A program made the position numbers and the translations under genes. A model generated the notes under the pieces. It was not told the origin of the DNA and searched no databases. It was given only the letters and a program-made list of their open reading frames with translations. From NCBI GenBank assembly GCA_018266575.1, contig JAFEAE010000019.1, positions 124,001 to 188,000 on the forward strand: a stretch of 64,000 nucleotides of DNA, written 5' to 3'. The stretch is from Bacteroidota bacterium (GTDB taxonomy: Bacteria > Bacteroidota > Bacteroidia > Chitinophagales > Chitinophagaceae). This document shows, in pieces, positions 35,797-43,832 of the stretch (position 1 is its first letter; the number at the start of each line of letters is the position of its first letter).

Positions 35797-35861
35797 TTTA
35801 TTTTTGAATTTCAGGGGTACAACAGTCAATCAGAAAAACACCAAATTTATCATAAACAGCT

Positions 35862-36221
35862 ATGGGCGATTATAAGAATTCTGCAGTTTATCAGCGAGCT
35901 TATGAATTAGCCCTGGATATTTTTTCAGTATCTAAAAATATTCCGCCATTGGAAGCTCCGGGATTGAAAGAAAAATTGCAAGATGCATCCCGATCTGTTT
36001 GCCTGCACCTCGCAGACGGGTTTAAAAGAAAAAGAAGCCGCGATTATTTTGATGCAAAATTTTACGACGCGGAAATGGCAAATGAGGAAGTAGGAATATT
36101 GCTTGATTTTTTAAACAGTTATGAGTACATCAACCGTCACGAATATGCAGAGCTGGTAAATAAAAATACTGAGATTGGTGAGATGATACGGTATATGTTA
36201 GAACATCCCAACAAATTTTAG
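35862..36221 (+). CDS. Four-helix-bundle protein (S23/23S rRNA intervening-sequence family)
   Basis: A 119-residue protein with four predicted helices. It has the family pattern: an early AYELALDIFSVSKNIP helix, then LKEKLQDASRSVCLHLADGF, followed by a KRKRSRDYF basic turn, AEMANEEVGILLDFL, and a final helix EIGEMIRYMLEH. Relatives are encoded inside intervening sequences of 23S rRNA in some bacteria, and stand alone in many Bacteroidota. The molecular role is unknown; homopentamer formation is reported for some members. Its place between parA (65 bp before) and parB (18 bp after) is unusual, since these two normally touch. Confidence 0.82.
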   Translation: MGDYKNSAVYQRAYELALDIFSVSKNIPPLEAPGLKEKLQDASRSVCLHLADGFKRKRSRDYFDAKFYDAEMANEEVGILLDFLNSYEYINRHEYAELVNKNTEIGEMIRYMLEHPNKF

Positions 36222-36239
36222 AACCCGAATTTTCATACA

Positions 36240-37160
36240 ATGAGCACCCCCAATAAAAAAGACAAAGAAGCGCTTGGTAAAGGAATACGTTCTTTATTGC
36301 AGAATATCGACGATGATTTAAAAACAACATCCGGTATTTTAAAAACATCGGTTGTAGAATCGGTGACAGGAACACTACGCATTCCATTAGATCAGATAGA
36401 AACAAACCCGAAACAACCACGCCGTGATTTTGATGAACAGGCATTGAACGAACTCGCATTATCTATAAAACTTCATGATATCATTCAACCCGTAACGGTT
36501 TCAAAATTACTAACGGGCAAGTATAGGTTAATTTCAGGTGAGCGCCGTTTCCGTGCTGCGAAGATTGCCGGTCTGAAAGATATTCCCGCATATATACGAT
36601 CTGCAAACGACCAGCAATTGCTTGAACTCGCATTGTTGGAGAACCTGCAACGAGAAGATCTGAATGCCATGGAAATTGCATTCAGTTATAAACGCATGAT
36701 GGAAGAGTTAAGCCATACACAGGAAGAAGTTGCAGAACGGATGGGCAAAGAAAGAAGTACAGTTGCAAATTATATCCGCTTATTAAAATTGCCACCAGAC
36801 ATACAGGTTGCCGTTCGCCAGAATGCATTGAGCATGGGGCATGCACGTGCATTGATCAATGTAGACACTGTAGATAAACAGCTTTATATTTTTAACGAAA
36901 TAAAAAGCAAAGGGCTTTCTGTACGCCAGACAGAAGAGTTGGTGCGCAAAATGTATAAAGGGGATACTGCTGTTAAAAATTCCGTAAAAGCTACGCTGCC
37001 ACAAGCTTTCAAGAAAATAGAGGATACCTTAGCTTCGCATTTCAGTACACGTGTAAAACTGGACCATACAAAAAAAGGAAACGGAAGTATTTTGATCGAG
37101 TATTACTCTGTGCAGGAATTAAATAAAATTTTGGACCAGTTAGGCGTGTCTGTTAACTAA
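36240..37160 (+). CDS. parB: Chromosome partitioning protein ParB (Spo0J)
   Basis: A 306-residue ParB. The N-terminal CTPase domain has LRIPLDQIETNPKQPR (about 41-56) and the ISGERRFRAAKIAGL motif (about 98-112), with ENLQRED just after. The central HTH domain has TQEEVAERMGKERSTVANYIRLLKLP, and the C-terminal part contains the dimerisation region from about 250. ParB loads on parS sites, slides as a CTP clamp and recruits SMC. No convincing parS (TGTTTCACGTGAAACA-like) is present in the window. Confidence 0.95.
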   Translation: MSTPNKKDKEALGKGIRSLLQNIDDDLKTTSGILKTSVVESVTGTLRIPLDQIETNPKQPRRDFDEQALNELALSIKLHDIIQPVTVSKLLTGKYRLISGERRFRAAKIAGLKDIPAYIRSANDQQLLELALLENLQREDLNAMEIAFSYKRMMEELSHTQEEVAERMGKERSTVANYIRLLKLPPDIQVAVRQNALSMGHARALINVDTVDKQLYIFNEIKSKGLSVRQTEELVRKMYKGDTAVKNSVKATLPQAFKKIEDTLASHFSTRVKLDHTKKGNGSILIEYYSVQELNKILDQLGVSVN

Positions 37161-37170
37161 GCAAAAAGGT

Positions 37171-37875
37171 ATGAATGTTGCAAAACGATCCTTCGTTTTA
37201 TTTTTGATTTTATTATCACTGAAAATCGCAGGCTACTCGCAGAAAAAGGATACGGTTATCATTAAACCGGATACGGTTATTTCAAAAATCCATTCAAAAG
37301 ATTCTTCTGTAGTAAAAAAAGATAGTGCAATAAAGAAAGCTTATAACCCCGGAAGGGCTTCATTATATTCCGCTGTTTTTCCAGGGCTTGGACAGATATA
37401 CAACAAGAAATACTGGAAAGTGCCGATTGTTTGGGCTGCCGTTGGAATTCCTACCTATACTTTTTTTGATAACAGGAACTGGTTCAACAAAACACGATAT
37501 GCATTAGCTGTTTTTGCCAATGGAAGCTGGAATAACACAGATAGCTTTTCGCGAATTGATTCGAAACTAAAACCTGCTTTTTATGATCAATACGGGAATT
37601 TAAATCCGAGTTCATATACCGGAACAAGCCTGCAAAATTACCGCGACTATTTCCGTAAGAATGAAGATTATTCCGTTTTGTTCTTCCTTCTTTTTTATGC
37701 ATTGAATATTGTAGACGCCACTGTTGATGCACATTTGAAAGAATTCAATGTAAACAGCGATTTAAGCATCAGCATCAAACCGGATATCATTGAAGGCACT
37801 AATGCTGCGGGACTTGCCCTTGTTTTAGACATTCATAAAGCCAGGCCGAAAAAGTTGTTTGATATTTATAAATAA
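37171..37875 (+). CDS. DUF5683 domain-containing protein
   Basis: A 234-residue protein with a signal peptide (residues 1-22, ending GYSQ) and the DUF5683 core from about residue 57: RASLYSAVFPGLGQIYNKKYWKVPIVW, with a P-G-L-G-Q-x-Y-N motif and two or three membrane helices. The gene follows parB by 10 bp and is a regular neighbour of parB and dapB in Bacteroidota. Its function is unknown; the PGxGQ motif recalls the TM2-type small membrane domains. It is likely in the inner membrane. Confidence 0.8.
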   Translation: MNVAKRSFVLFLILLSLKIAGYSQKKDTVIIKPDTVISKIHSKDSSVVKKDSAIKKAYNPGRASLYSAVFPGLGQIYNKKYWKVPIVWAAVGIPTYTFFDNRNWFNKTRYALAVFANGSWNNTDSFSRIDSKLKPAFYDQYGNLNPSSYTGTSLQNYRDYFRKNEDYSVLFFLLFYALNIVDATVDAHLKEFNVNSDLSISIKPDIIEGTNAAGLALVLDIHKARPKKLFDIYK

Positions 37876-37888
37876 TCTTTTAGTTTAA

Positions 37889-37963
37889 GCTGTTGCTCAA
37901 TAGTAGCACAACTGATGAACGGATTGCGACGCAACGATGACGCTATGAAAAACTGAAGCTGGT
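37889..37963 (-). repeat. Dispersed intergenic repeat, copy C
   Basis: Read on the minus strand it runs ACCAGCTTCAG, CATCGTTGCGTCGCA, then CTACTATTGAGCA, in the same order as copies A and B. This copy has no inserted hairpin. It lies between the DUF5683 gene and dapB. Confidence 0.65.
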
Positions 37964-38044
37964 ATCAAAACATACTTCATCATTTCTTATTTTTTATTTC
38001 TTATTTCTTATTTTCTTTGCATTACACTATATAAAAATTACAAG

Positions 38045-38761
38045 ATGAGAATTGCATTAATCGGCTACGGCAAAATGGGAAAAGCCATTGAAGAAATTGC
38101 GCTGAAACGCGGTCATGAAATTGTTTTGAAAATCGACCTGGACAATGTAAATGACCTGAACAAAGAAAATATGTCGAAAGCGGATGCGGCTATCGAATTT
38201 AGCAGCCCGCACAGTGCCTATGACAACGTGATGAAATGTCTTCGGTTAGGCGTTCCTGTTATATGCGGGTCGACCGGCTGGCTGGATAAATATGAGGAAG
38301 TAAAAAAATATTGCCTGGATAGCAACGGATCATTTTTATATTCGAGCAATTACAGCATCGGCGTAAATATTTTTTTTGAGATCAACAAACATCTCGCCCA
38401 ACTGATGGCGAACCATGCCGAGTACAATGTAGCAATCACAGAAACGCATCACACGCAAAAACGGGATGCGCCGAGCGGAACTGCCATTTCTATAGCCGAG
38501 CAGATAATGGAAAAAATCTCACGCAAAACAAAATGGGTGAACCACGGCAGTACAAACCCTTACGAGCTTGAAATTTTTAGCGAACGCATTGACCCGGCAC
38601 CGGGCACGCACCAGGTAAAATATTCCTCCCCGATCGATGATATCGAGATCACCCACACAGCCCATAACAGGCAAGGGTTCGCTACCGGCGCGGTTTTGGC
38701 GGCGGAATTCATACATCACAAAAAAGGAGTGTTTAGCATGAAAGACGTCTTGGGCATATAA
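38045..38761 (+). CDS. dapB: 4-hydroxy-tetrahydrodipicolinate reductase
   Basis: A 238-residue enzyme that reduces 4-hydroxy-tetrahydrodipicolinate with NAD(P)H, supplying lysine and diaminopimelate for peptidoglycan. The Rossmann motif IGYGKMGKAI is at about residues 6-15; GSTGW appears near 76. The catalytic segment is ETHHTQKRDAPSGTA (about 136-150), with the paired His and the Lys used for substrate binding. It is shorter than the E. coli enzyme (273), as usual in Bacteroidota. It follows DUF5683 by 169 bp that hold repeat copy C and T-rich direct repeats (TTTCTTAT). Confidence 0.94.
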   Translation: MRIALIGYGKMGKAIEEIALKRGHEIVLKIDLDNVNDLNKENMSKADAAIEFSSPHSAYDNVMKCLRLGVPVICGSTGWLDKYEEVKKYCLDSNGSFLYSSNYSIGVNIFFEINKHLAQLMANHAEYNVAITETHHTQKRDAPSGTAISIAEQIMEKISRKTKWVNHGSTNPYELEIFSERIDPAPGTHQVKYSSPIDDIEITHTAHNRQGFATGAVLAAEFIHHKKGVFSMKDVLGI

Positions 38762-38776
38762 CTTTTAACACGGCTG

Positions 38777-38805
38777 TTTGTTATTAAAGAAAAAAAATTA
38801 ATTTG
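38777..38805 (+). promoter_or_regulatory. Probable promoter of the Rrf2-type gene
   Basis: TTTG at 38777-38780 and TTAATTTG at 38798-38805 with a 17-bp spacer match the Bacteroidota promoter with one mismatch in the -7 box. The ATG is 20 bp downstream. It may serve the whole sucrose cassette. Confidence 0.4.
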
Positions 38806-38825
38806 TAGGATAAATCGGTAAACGA

Positions 38826-39236
38826 ATGTTGTCGAAAAAAACGCAATATGCTTTTCAGGCTTTGATGTATCTCGCACAGAAGGAAAATAATGAACCGGTA
38901 TTGATAGCCGAGATATCTAAAAAGAAAAAGATCCCGCTTAAATTTTTAGAGAATATTTTGCTTGAATTAAAAAAAGCAAAGATCCTCGACAGCAAAAAAG
39001 GAAAAGGCGGCGGGTATTATTTTGCAAAGAACCCGAAAGATATTCAGCTTGCAACGGTGATGCGGCTGCTCGACGGGCCGATCTCGCTTGTGTCGTGTGT
39101 GAGTTTATATTTTTATGAAAAGTGCAGGAATTGTGATGAAAAAAGTTGCGGGTTGCATGATGCTATGGCGCAAGTACGCGATGCCAACCTGAGAATTCTG
39201 GAGAAAAAAACGATTGCGGACATTGCCCGCAAATAG
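38826..39236 (+). CDS. Rrf2 family transcriptional regulator
   Basis: A 136-residue regulator with the Rrf2 winged helix (KKTQYAFQALMYLA at the start, then IAEISKKKKIPLKFLENILLELKKAKILDSKKGKGGGY). The C-terminal part has Cys91, Cys100, Cys103 and Cys108 in the arrangement CVS..KCRNC..SCG. Rrf2 proteins such as IscR and NsrR bind an Fe-S cluster through nearby cysteines, while CymR types do not; the four cysteines make metal or redox sensing plausible. The permease gene follows within 20 bp, so it is probably the first gene of the sucrose cassette, which is not the usual regulator type for sugar genes. Confidence 0.9.
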   Translation: MLSKKTQYAFQALMYLAQKENNEPVLIAEISKKKKIPLKFLENILLELKKAKILDSKKGKGGGYYFAKNPKDIQLATVMRLLDGPISLVSCVSLYFYEKCRNCDEKSCGLHDAMAQVRDANLRILEKKTIADIARK

Positions 39237-39254
39237 AACCAATAACGATTGCTT

Positions 39255-40607
39255 ATGGCTCTCAGTAAGCCCCATCTCTCCTTCTGGCAGATCATCAATA
39301 TGAATGTCGGTTTCTTCGGCATTCAGTACAGTTTTGGTTTGCAGCAAACAGCGATTAACCCGCTATATACTTTTTTACACGCCAAACCAGAGCAACTTCC
39401 TTTCCTGAATCTTGCAGGGCCGATGACAGGTTTGCTGATCCAACCATTAATCGGTGCAATGAGCGACCGGACATGGCACCCCCGCTGGGGCAGGCGAAAA
39501 CCTTATTTTCTCACAGGCGCTATATGCTGCAGCCTTTGTTTATTTGCATTTCCATTCAGCCGGGCATTATGGATGGCTGCAGGATTATTGTGGATACTTG
39601 ATGCAGCCAACAACACAGCTATGGAACCTTATCGCGCATTTATTGCCGATAAATTACCCGATTCGCAAAGGCCTTTAGGTTTTTTGACACAAAGTTTTTT
39701 TACAGGATTAGGAATCACACTTGCCAATTTATCGCTCGGTTTTTTTAAAAACATAATAACCGGTGAAACAAAAACCAGCGACGGGCAATCCGGCATTCCT
39801 TATTGGGTATTTGGTTCTTTTTTTGTCGGCGCTTTTTGTTCGATTACCTCTGTTATCTGGTCAATAACCAAAACACCGGAGATACCGCCTACCGATGAAG
39901 AACTGGCCGAACTACGTTCAAGAAAATCAGGGATACTTGAACCATTAAGAGAAATTTTCTCTGCAATAAAAGACATGCCGAAGATCATGTGGCAACTGGC
40001 GTTGGTGTATTTGTTTCAATGGTATGCGATGTTCTGCTATTGGCAATTCGTTTCATTAAGTATTGCAAAATCTGTATTCAACACAACTCCTGAAGGCAAT
40101 AAAGAAATGTATGAACAGGCTGTAGTGTGGGCAGGCAAGGTAAACGGTTTTTATAATATTGTAACATTTGTATCTGCATTTGGGTTAGTATGGCTTGCCA
40201 GGAAATTCAGTGCAAAGTATGTTCACATCACTTGCTTATTTCTTGCAGGAATTGCGCTGCTAATATTTCCCCATATTACCAATAAAAATTTATTGTTTGC
40301 GCCAATGGTTGGTTTTGGAATAGCATGGGCAAGCATGATGGGGGTTCCATATATAATGGTTGTGGGAAACATACCTAAAGAAAGATATGGCGTATATATG
40401 GGCATCATCAACATGATGATCGTTGTTCCGATGATATTGCAGACATTATCATTCGGGTTTATTTATAAAAACTTTTTAGGCGGAAATCCTGCAGCTGCAA
40501 TTTCGTTTGCAGGTGTGTTATTGTTGCTGGCGGCATTAGCTACCATGCGGATAAAAAAAGACCATATAACTGATGATACAGTAATCCCTGCGGGTTCAGC
40601 ACATTGA
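39255..40607 (+). CDS. MFS sugar permease of the SUT/SLC45-like (GPH) type, probable sucrose importer
   Basis: About 450 residues and twelve membrane helices. The ATG at 39255 is preferred to an in-frame TTG at 39249. After helix 2 the loop reads GAMSDRTWHPRWGRRKPYFLTG (about residues 66-87; shown in parts as SDRTWHPRWGRRKP), which carries the RxGRRxP motif of plant sucrose transporters and SLC45 proteins. A long cytoplasmic loop lies near 215-240. Bacterial members such as SuxC carry sucrose or maltose with protons. The fructokinase and amylosucrase genes downstream support sucrose. Confidence 0.82.
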   Translation: MALSKPHLSFWQIINMNVGFFGIQYSFGLQQTAINPLYTFLHAKPEQLPFLNLAGPMTGLLIQPLIGAMSDRTWHPRWGRRKPYFLTGAICCSLCLFAFPFSRALWMAAGLLWILDAANNTAMEPYRAFIADKLPDSQRPLGFLTQSFFTGLGITLANLSLGFFKNIITGETKTSDGQSGIPYWVFGSFFVGAFCSITSVIWSITKTPEIPPTDEELAELRSRKSGILEPLREIFSAIKDMPKIMWQLALVYLFQWYAMFCYWQFVSLSIAKSVFNTTPEGNKEMYEQAVVWAGKVNGFYNIVTFVSAFGLVWLARKFSAKYVHITCLFLAGIALLIFPHITNKNLLFAPMVGFGIAWASMMGVPYIMVVGNIPKERYGVYMGIINMMIVVPMILQTLSFGFIYKNFLGGNPAAAISFAGVLLLLAALATMRIKKDHITDDTVIPAGSAH

Positions 40608-40685
40608 TTAAACCTATCACGTTTTGAAACGAACATGCCGATTCGGGATTTACAAAAACCTGATAGGCTTAAGAAAAATTATGTA

Positions 40686-40764
40686 ACCAGCATCGGAATT
40701 CTATTAAGCATCGTTGCGTCGCACTCTTGTACCGCATGAATACTATTGAACAGGTCTCTAACAG
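40686..40764 (+). repeat. Dispersed intergenic repeat, copy B
   Basis: Begins ACCAGCAT, continues CTATTAAGCATCGTTGCGTCG, CACTCTTGTAC and ends ATACTATTGAACAGG. This is the cleanest copy, with no inserted hairpin, and shares 17-22 base blocks with copy A. It lies between the permease and fructokinase genes. Confidence 0.7.
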
Positions 40765-40782
40765 TCATGGCTACCCGCATTT

Positions 40783-40814
40783 CCGGATACCGGTTACCAG
40801 TAACAGGTATCCGG
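40783..40814 (+). promoter_or_regulatory. Strong hairpin before the fructokinase gene
   Basis: CCGGATACC-g-GTTA and TAAC-a-GGTATCCGG pair around a four-base loop, with only one internal mismatch. The hairpin ends 20 bp before the fructokinase ATG and has no T-run after it, so it is not a standard terminator; it could affect RNA processing or be a repeat. Confidence 0.5.
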
Positions 40815-40834
40815 CAACAAAATTCTAAAAGTGT

Positions 40835-41788
40835 ATGAAAAAAATTCTCTGCATCGGCGAAGCCCTGATCGATATGATCTGTACAGACAAAGGCAAATCA
40901 TTATCGCAAGGACAAAATTTTTTGAAGAAACCCGGTGGCGCCCCTACAAATGTAGCTGCTGCAATTGCTGCCTTAGGGGGAACTGTTGAACTTGCAGCAA
41001 AAGTCGGCAACGATCCCTTCGGCAGGCAACTCATCGATGTGATGCAGGAATTTGGGGTTGCTACAAAATGGATGCTACTTGATAACAAACATTTCACCAC
41101 GTTTGCATTTGTGTCATTAATGGAAGATGGTGAGCGTGATTTTGTTTTTAACCGCGGAGCAGATGGAGAACTAACAAGACATGAAGTGGAAGATATTCCA
41201 CTCGAAGAATTCTCCATCATTCATTTTGGTTCTGCTACAGCATTTTTGCATGGCCCATTGCAGGTTGCTTATGAAAGCCTTTTGCAAAAAGCATTGCAGC
41301 AAAATATTTTCATCAGCTTCGATCCTAATTATCGCCATCTTCTCTTTAAGAGCAATAAACAATCATTCATTGATCAGTCGTGGAATTTTTTACAGAGTTG
41401 CCATTTCTTCAAAGTAAGCGATGAGGAAGCAATGCTGATCACCAGCAAAGCAACCCTGGAAGATGCAACAACATCATTACTTGAAAAAACAAAAGCAGTA
41501 TTTGCGATCACACTTGGAAAAGACGGAACATTGCTTGGCGCAAATAACACAACAACAATTGTGGAAAGCATTCCCGTAAAACCTGTCGACACAACCGGCG
41601 CAGGCGATGCGTTTGTTGGCGCCGTGTTATACCAATTAAGTAATATGAACGTTTCAGATATTCAGAATTTACCAATAGAAAAATGGGAACATATTGTTGC
41701 CAATGCAAACAAGGCCGGCGCACGAACCTGCGAATATCTCGGAGCTATGGAAGCGTTCAAGCATTTGAATAATGATATCTTTAAGTAG
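40835..41788 (+). CDS. PfkB family carbohydrate kinase, probable fructokinase
   Basis: A 317-residue ribokinase/PfkB kinase. The first signature is GGAPTNVAAAIAALGG (about residues 32-47). The second is PVDTTGAGDAFVGA (about 249-262), with the DTxGAGD anion hole and catalytic Asp258. Sequence style (CIGEALIDM at the start) fits bacterial fructokinases, which phosphorylate fructose to fructose-6-phosphate. Placement between the permease and amylosucrase supports fructose as substrate, since amylosucrase releases it from sucrose. Confidence 0.88.
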   Translation: MKKILCIGEALIDMICTDKGKSLSQGQNFLKKPGGAPTNVAAAIAALGGTVELAAKVGNDPFGRQLIDVMQEFGVATKWMLLDNKHFTTFAFVSLMEDGERDFVFNRGADGELTRHEVEDIPLEEFSIIHFGSATAFLHGPLQVAYESLLQKALQQNIFISFDPNYRHLLFKSNKQSFIDQSWNFLQSCHFFKVSDEEAMLITSKATLEDATTSLLEKTKAVFAITLGKDGTLLGANNTTTIVESIPVKPVDTTGAGDAFVGAVLYQLSNMNVSDIQNLPIEKWEHIVANANKAGARTCEYLGAMEAFKHLNNDIFK

Positions 41789-41789
41789 T

Positions 41790-41885
41790 CATCGGTCGAC
41801 AGTCGTCAGTCAGCTGCAGAAACTTTAATTTTATAATGAATGATCGAAATAAGCAACCCGACGACCGTTGACTGAAAACCGATAA
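41790..41885. repeat. Second CAGT-rich inverted-repeat spacer
   Basis: CATCGGTCGACAGTCGTCAGTC on one side (41790 on) and GACGACCGTTGACTGAAAAC on the other flank a unique AT-rich core. The blocks are of the same type as the array before parA. It separates the fructokinase and amylosucrase genes. Confidence 0.55.
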
Positions 41886-41890
41886 CCAAC

Positions 41891-43828
41891 ATGTACCAAC
41901 AAAAGCTTCATCAGCAGATCAACTCCACACTCCCGAAATCAGGAATTGATATCAGCGGAAAAGACAACTCATTCTATGCACGTTTTATTGCGAATGCAGA
42001 TGCCATTCAATCTTTATATAAAACTATTTATGGCGATAATGAAAAAAGTAATGAATACTTCAAACAGCTTTTGCAAACAATATTAAATGCACATATTACC
42101 CGTCCGGCTTCATTAAAACAAAGAGATGATACAAAAGATGAACATTGGTTTTTGAGTAATCAAATAACGGGAATGAGTTTGTATGTCGACAGGTTTTGTG
42201 GCAACCTTCAAAATCTTGTTGACAAAATCGATTATTTCAAAAAACTCGGCGTTAATTTTTTGCACCTGATGCCCGTCTTCGAAAGCCCGCAAGGAGAAAG
42301 CGACGGTGGTTATGCGGTTTCTGATTTCAGAAAAGTGGATGAACGTTTCGGCTCATTGGAAGATCTAAAAAATCTTCAGAAAAAAATGAGCGATGAGAAT
42401 ATGTATTTGATGATCGATATCGTTCTCAACCATACTTCTCAAAAACATGAATGGGCAGAGAAAGCAAAACAAGGCGACAAAAAATACCAGCATTATTATT
42501 ACATGTACGACGACCGTTTAGTGCCTGATGCGTTTGAACAAGACATGCCGGAAATTTTTCCCGAAAAAGCTCCAGGCAGTTTTACGTATGTGCATGACTG
42601 TGACAAATGGGTGATGACTGTTTTCCACGATTATCAATGGGATTTGAATTATACCAATCCTGAAGTATTGCTGGAAATGCTGGAAAATATTTTCTTCTAT
42701 GCCAATCTCGGCGTGGATATTTTGCGCATCGATGCACCTGCATTTATCTGGAAGCAGATCGGAACAACTTGCCAGAATCTACCACAAGCACACACACTTC
42801 TCCGCCTGATAAAACAGTGTGTGCTTGTTGCAGCACCGGGCATGGCTTTGCTTGGCGAAGCAATTGTGGCACCTGCCGCCATCATGAAATATTTCGGCAC
42901 CGATGAATACACAGCAAAAGAATGTGATGTTGCTTACAATGCGACCCACATGGCTCTGCAATGGGATGCGCTCGCAACAGGAAACATTAAAGTGATGCTT
43001 GCGGCGCAACACGAGATTTTGAAAAAACCTTTCGGCACAACATGGATCAGTTATACACGCTGCCACGATGATATCGGTTTGGGTTATGATGATTATATGA
43101 TCGAGCAGGCAGGCTTCAATGCGTATGAACACCGGAGATTTTTGAAAGAATATTATTCCGGGAATTATTACAGCTCGCCTTCAACCGGCGCGTTATTCTC
43201 TGTAAACCCGAAAACACAGGATGCCCGGATCAGTGGGTCGCTGGCATCATTGTGCGGGTTGGAAAAAGCATTATCGGAAAAGAATGATCATGCGATTGAA
43301 ATCTCCATCGGCAAGATCATTATGATGCAGGCACATAGTTTTTTTATTGGCGGAATACCAATGCTATTTTATGGCGATGAAGTTGGGTACACGAATGATT
43401 ATTCTTACCTGAACGATCCCGGGAAAAGTTATGACAACCGCTGGATGCACCGGCCAATTATCAATTGGGAAAAAAATAAAAATATTGATGTAGAGGGAAC
43501 CGTTGAGAAAAACGTTTTTTCTGCTACACAAAAACTCATCAGCATACGAAAAAAACTTTCTGTAGTAGCTGATCTGAAAAATCTTACCTGGCTCACGCCA
43601 CACAATATTCATGTAGCAGCTTATCTGCGTGCCTATGATACTAAAAAACTGTATTGCATTTTTAATTTCAGTGAGCATACATCCTACCTCACCTGGTATG
43701 CGTTCAAAGAACACGGCAAGTCACCGGAAAAATTATACGATCATTGGCAGGAAAAAAATATCACAGTCGGTAGAGATAATGAATACCTGATCTTAGAGCC
43801 GTATGGATTTTGTTTGTTGGAAACGTAG
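41891..43828 (+). CDS. Amylosucrase-like GH13 enzyme (GH13_4)
   Basis: A 645-residue cytoplasmic enzyme without a signal peptide. It follows amylosucrase closely: an N-terminal helical domain of about 90 residues, DIVLNHTS (176-183), DILRIDAPAFIWKQIGT with nucleophile Asp281, GEAIV with acid Glu323, CHDDIG with Asp393, the domain B' region, and FQWDLNYTNP-type segments. Amylosucrase splits sucrose, builds an alpha-1,4-glucan from the glucosyl units and frees fructose. Sucrose hydrolysis or phosphorolysis by related GH13 members is an alternative. The gene lies 102 bp after fructokinase and stops 4 bp from the convergent dgcA gene. Confidence 0.88.
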   Translation: MYQQKLHQQINSTLPKSGIDISGKDNSFYARFIANADAIQSLYKTIYGDNEKSNEYFKQLLQTILNAHITRPASLKQRDDTKDEHWFLSNQITGMSLYVDRFCGNLQNLVDKIDYFKKLGVNFLHLMPVFESPQGESDGGYAVSDFRKVDERFGSLEDLKNLQKKMSDENMYLMIDIVLNHTSQKHEWAEKAKQGDKKYQHYYYMYDDRLVPDAFEQDMPEIFPEKAPGSFTYVHDCDKWVMTVFHDYQWDLNYTNPEVLLEMLENIFFYANLGVDILRIDAPAFIWKQIGTTCQNLPQAHTLLRLIKQCVLVAAPGMALLGEAIVAPAAIMKYFGTDEYTAKECDVAYNATHMALQWDALATGNIKVMLAAQHEILKKPFGTTWISYTRCHDDIGLGYDDYMIEQAGFNAYEHRRFLKEYYSGNYYSSPSTGALFSVNPKTQDARISGSLASLCGLEKALSEKNDHAIEISIGKIIMMQAHSFFIGGIPMLFYGDEVGYTNDYSYLNDPGKSYDNRWMHRPIINWEKNKNIDVEGTVEKNVFSATQKLISIRKKLSVVADLKNLTWLTPHNIHVAAYLRAYDTKKLYCIFNFSEHTSYLTWYAFKEHGKSPEKLYDHWQEKNITVGRDNEYLILEPYGFCLLET

Positions 43829-43832
43829 TAAG

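Noticed and set aside
35820..35861. Attachment-site or target duplication around the four-helix gene
   Set aside because: I compared the flanks at 35797-35861 and 36222-36239 and saw no direct repeat long enough to support it.
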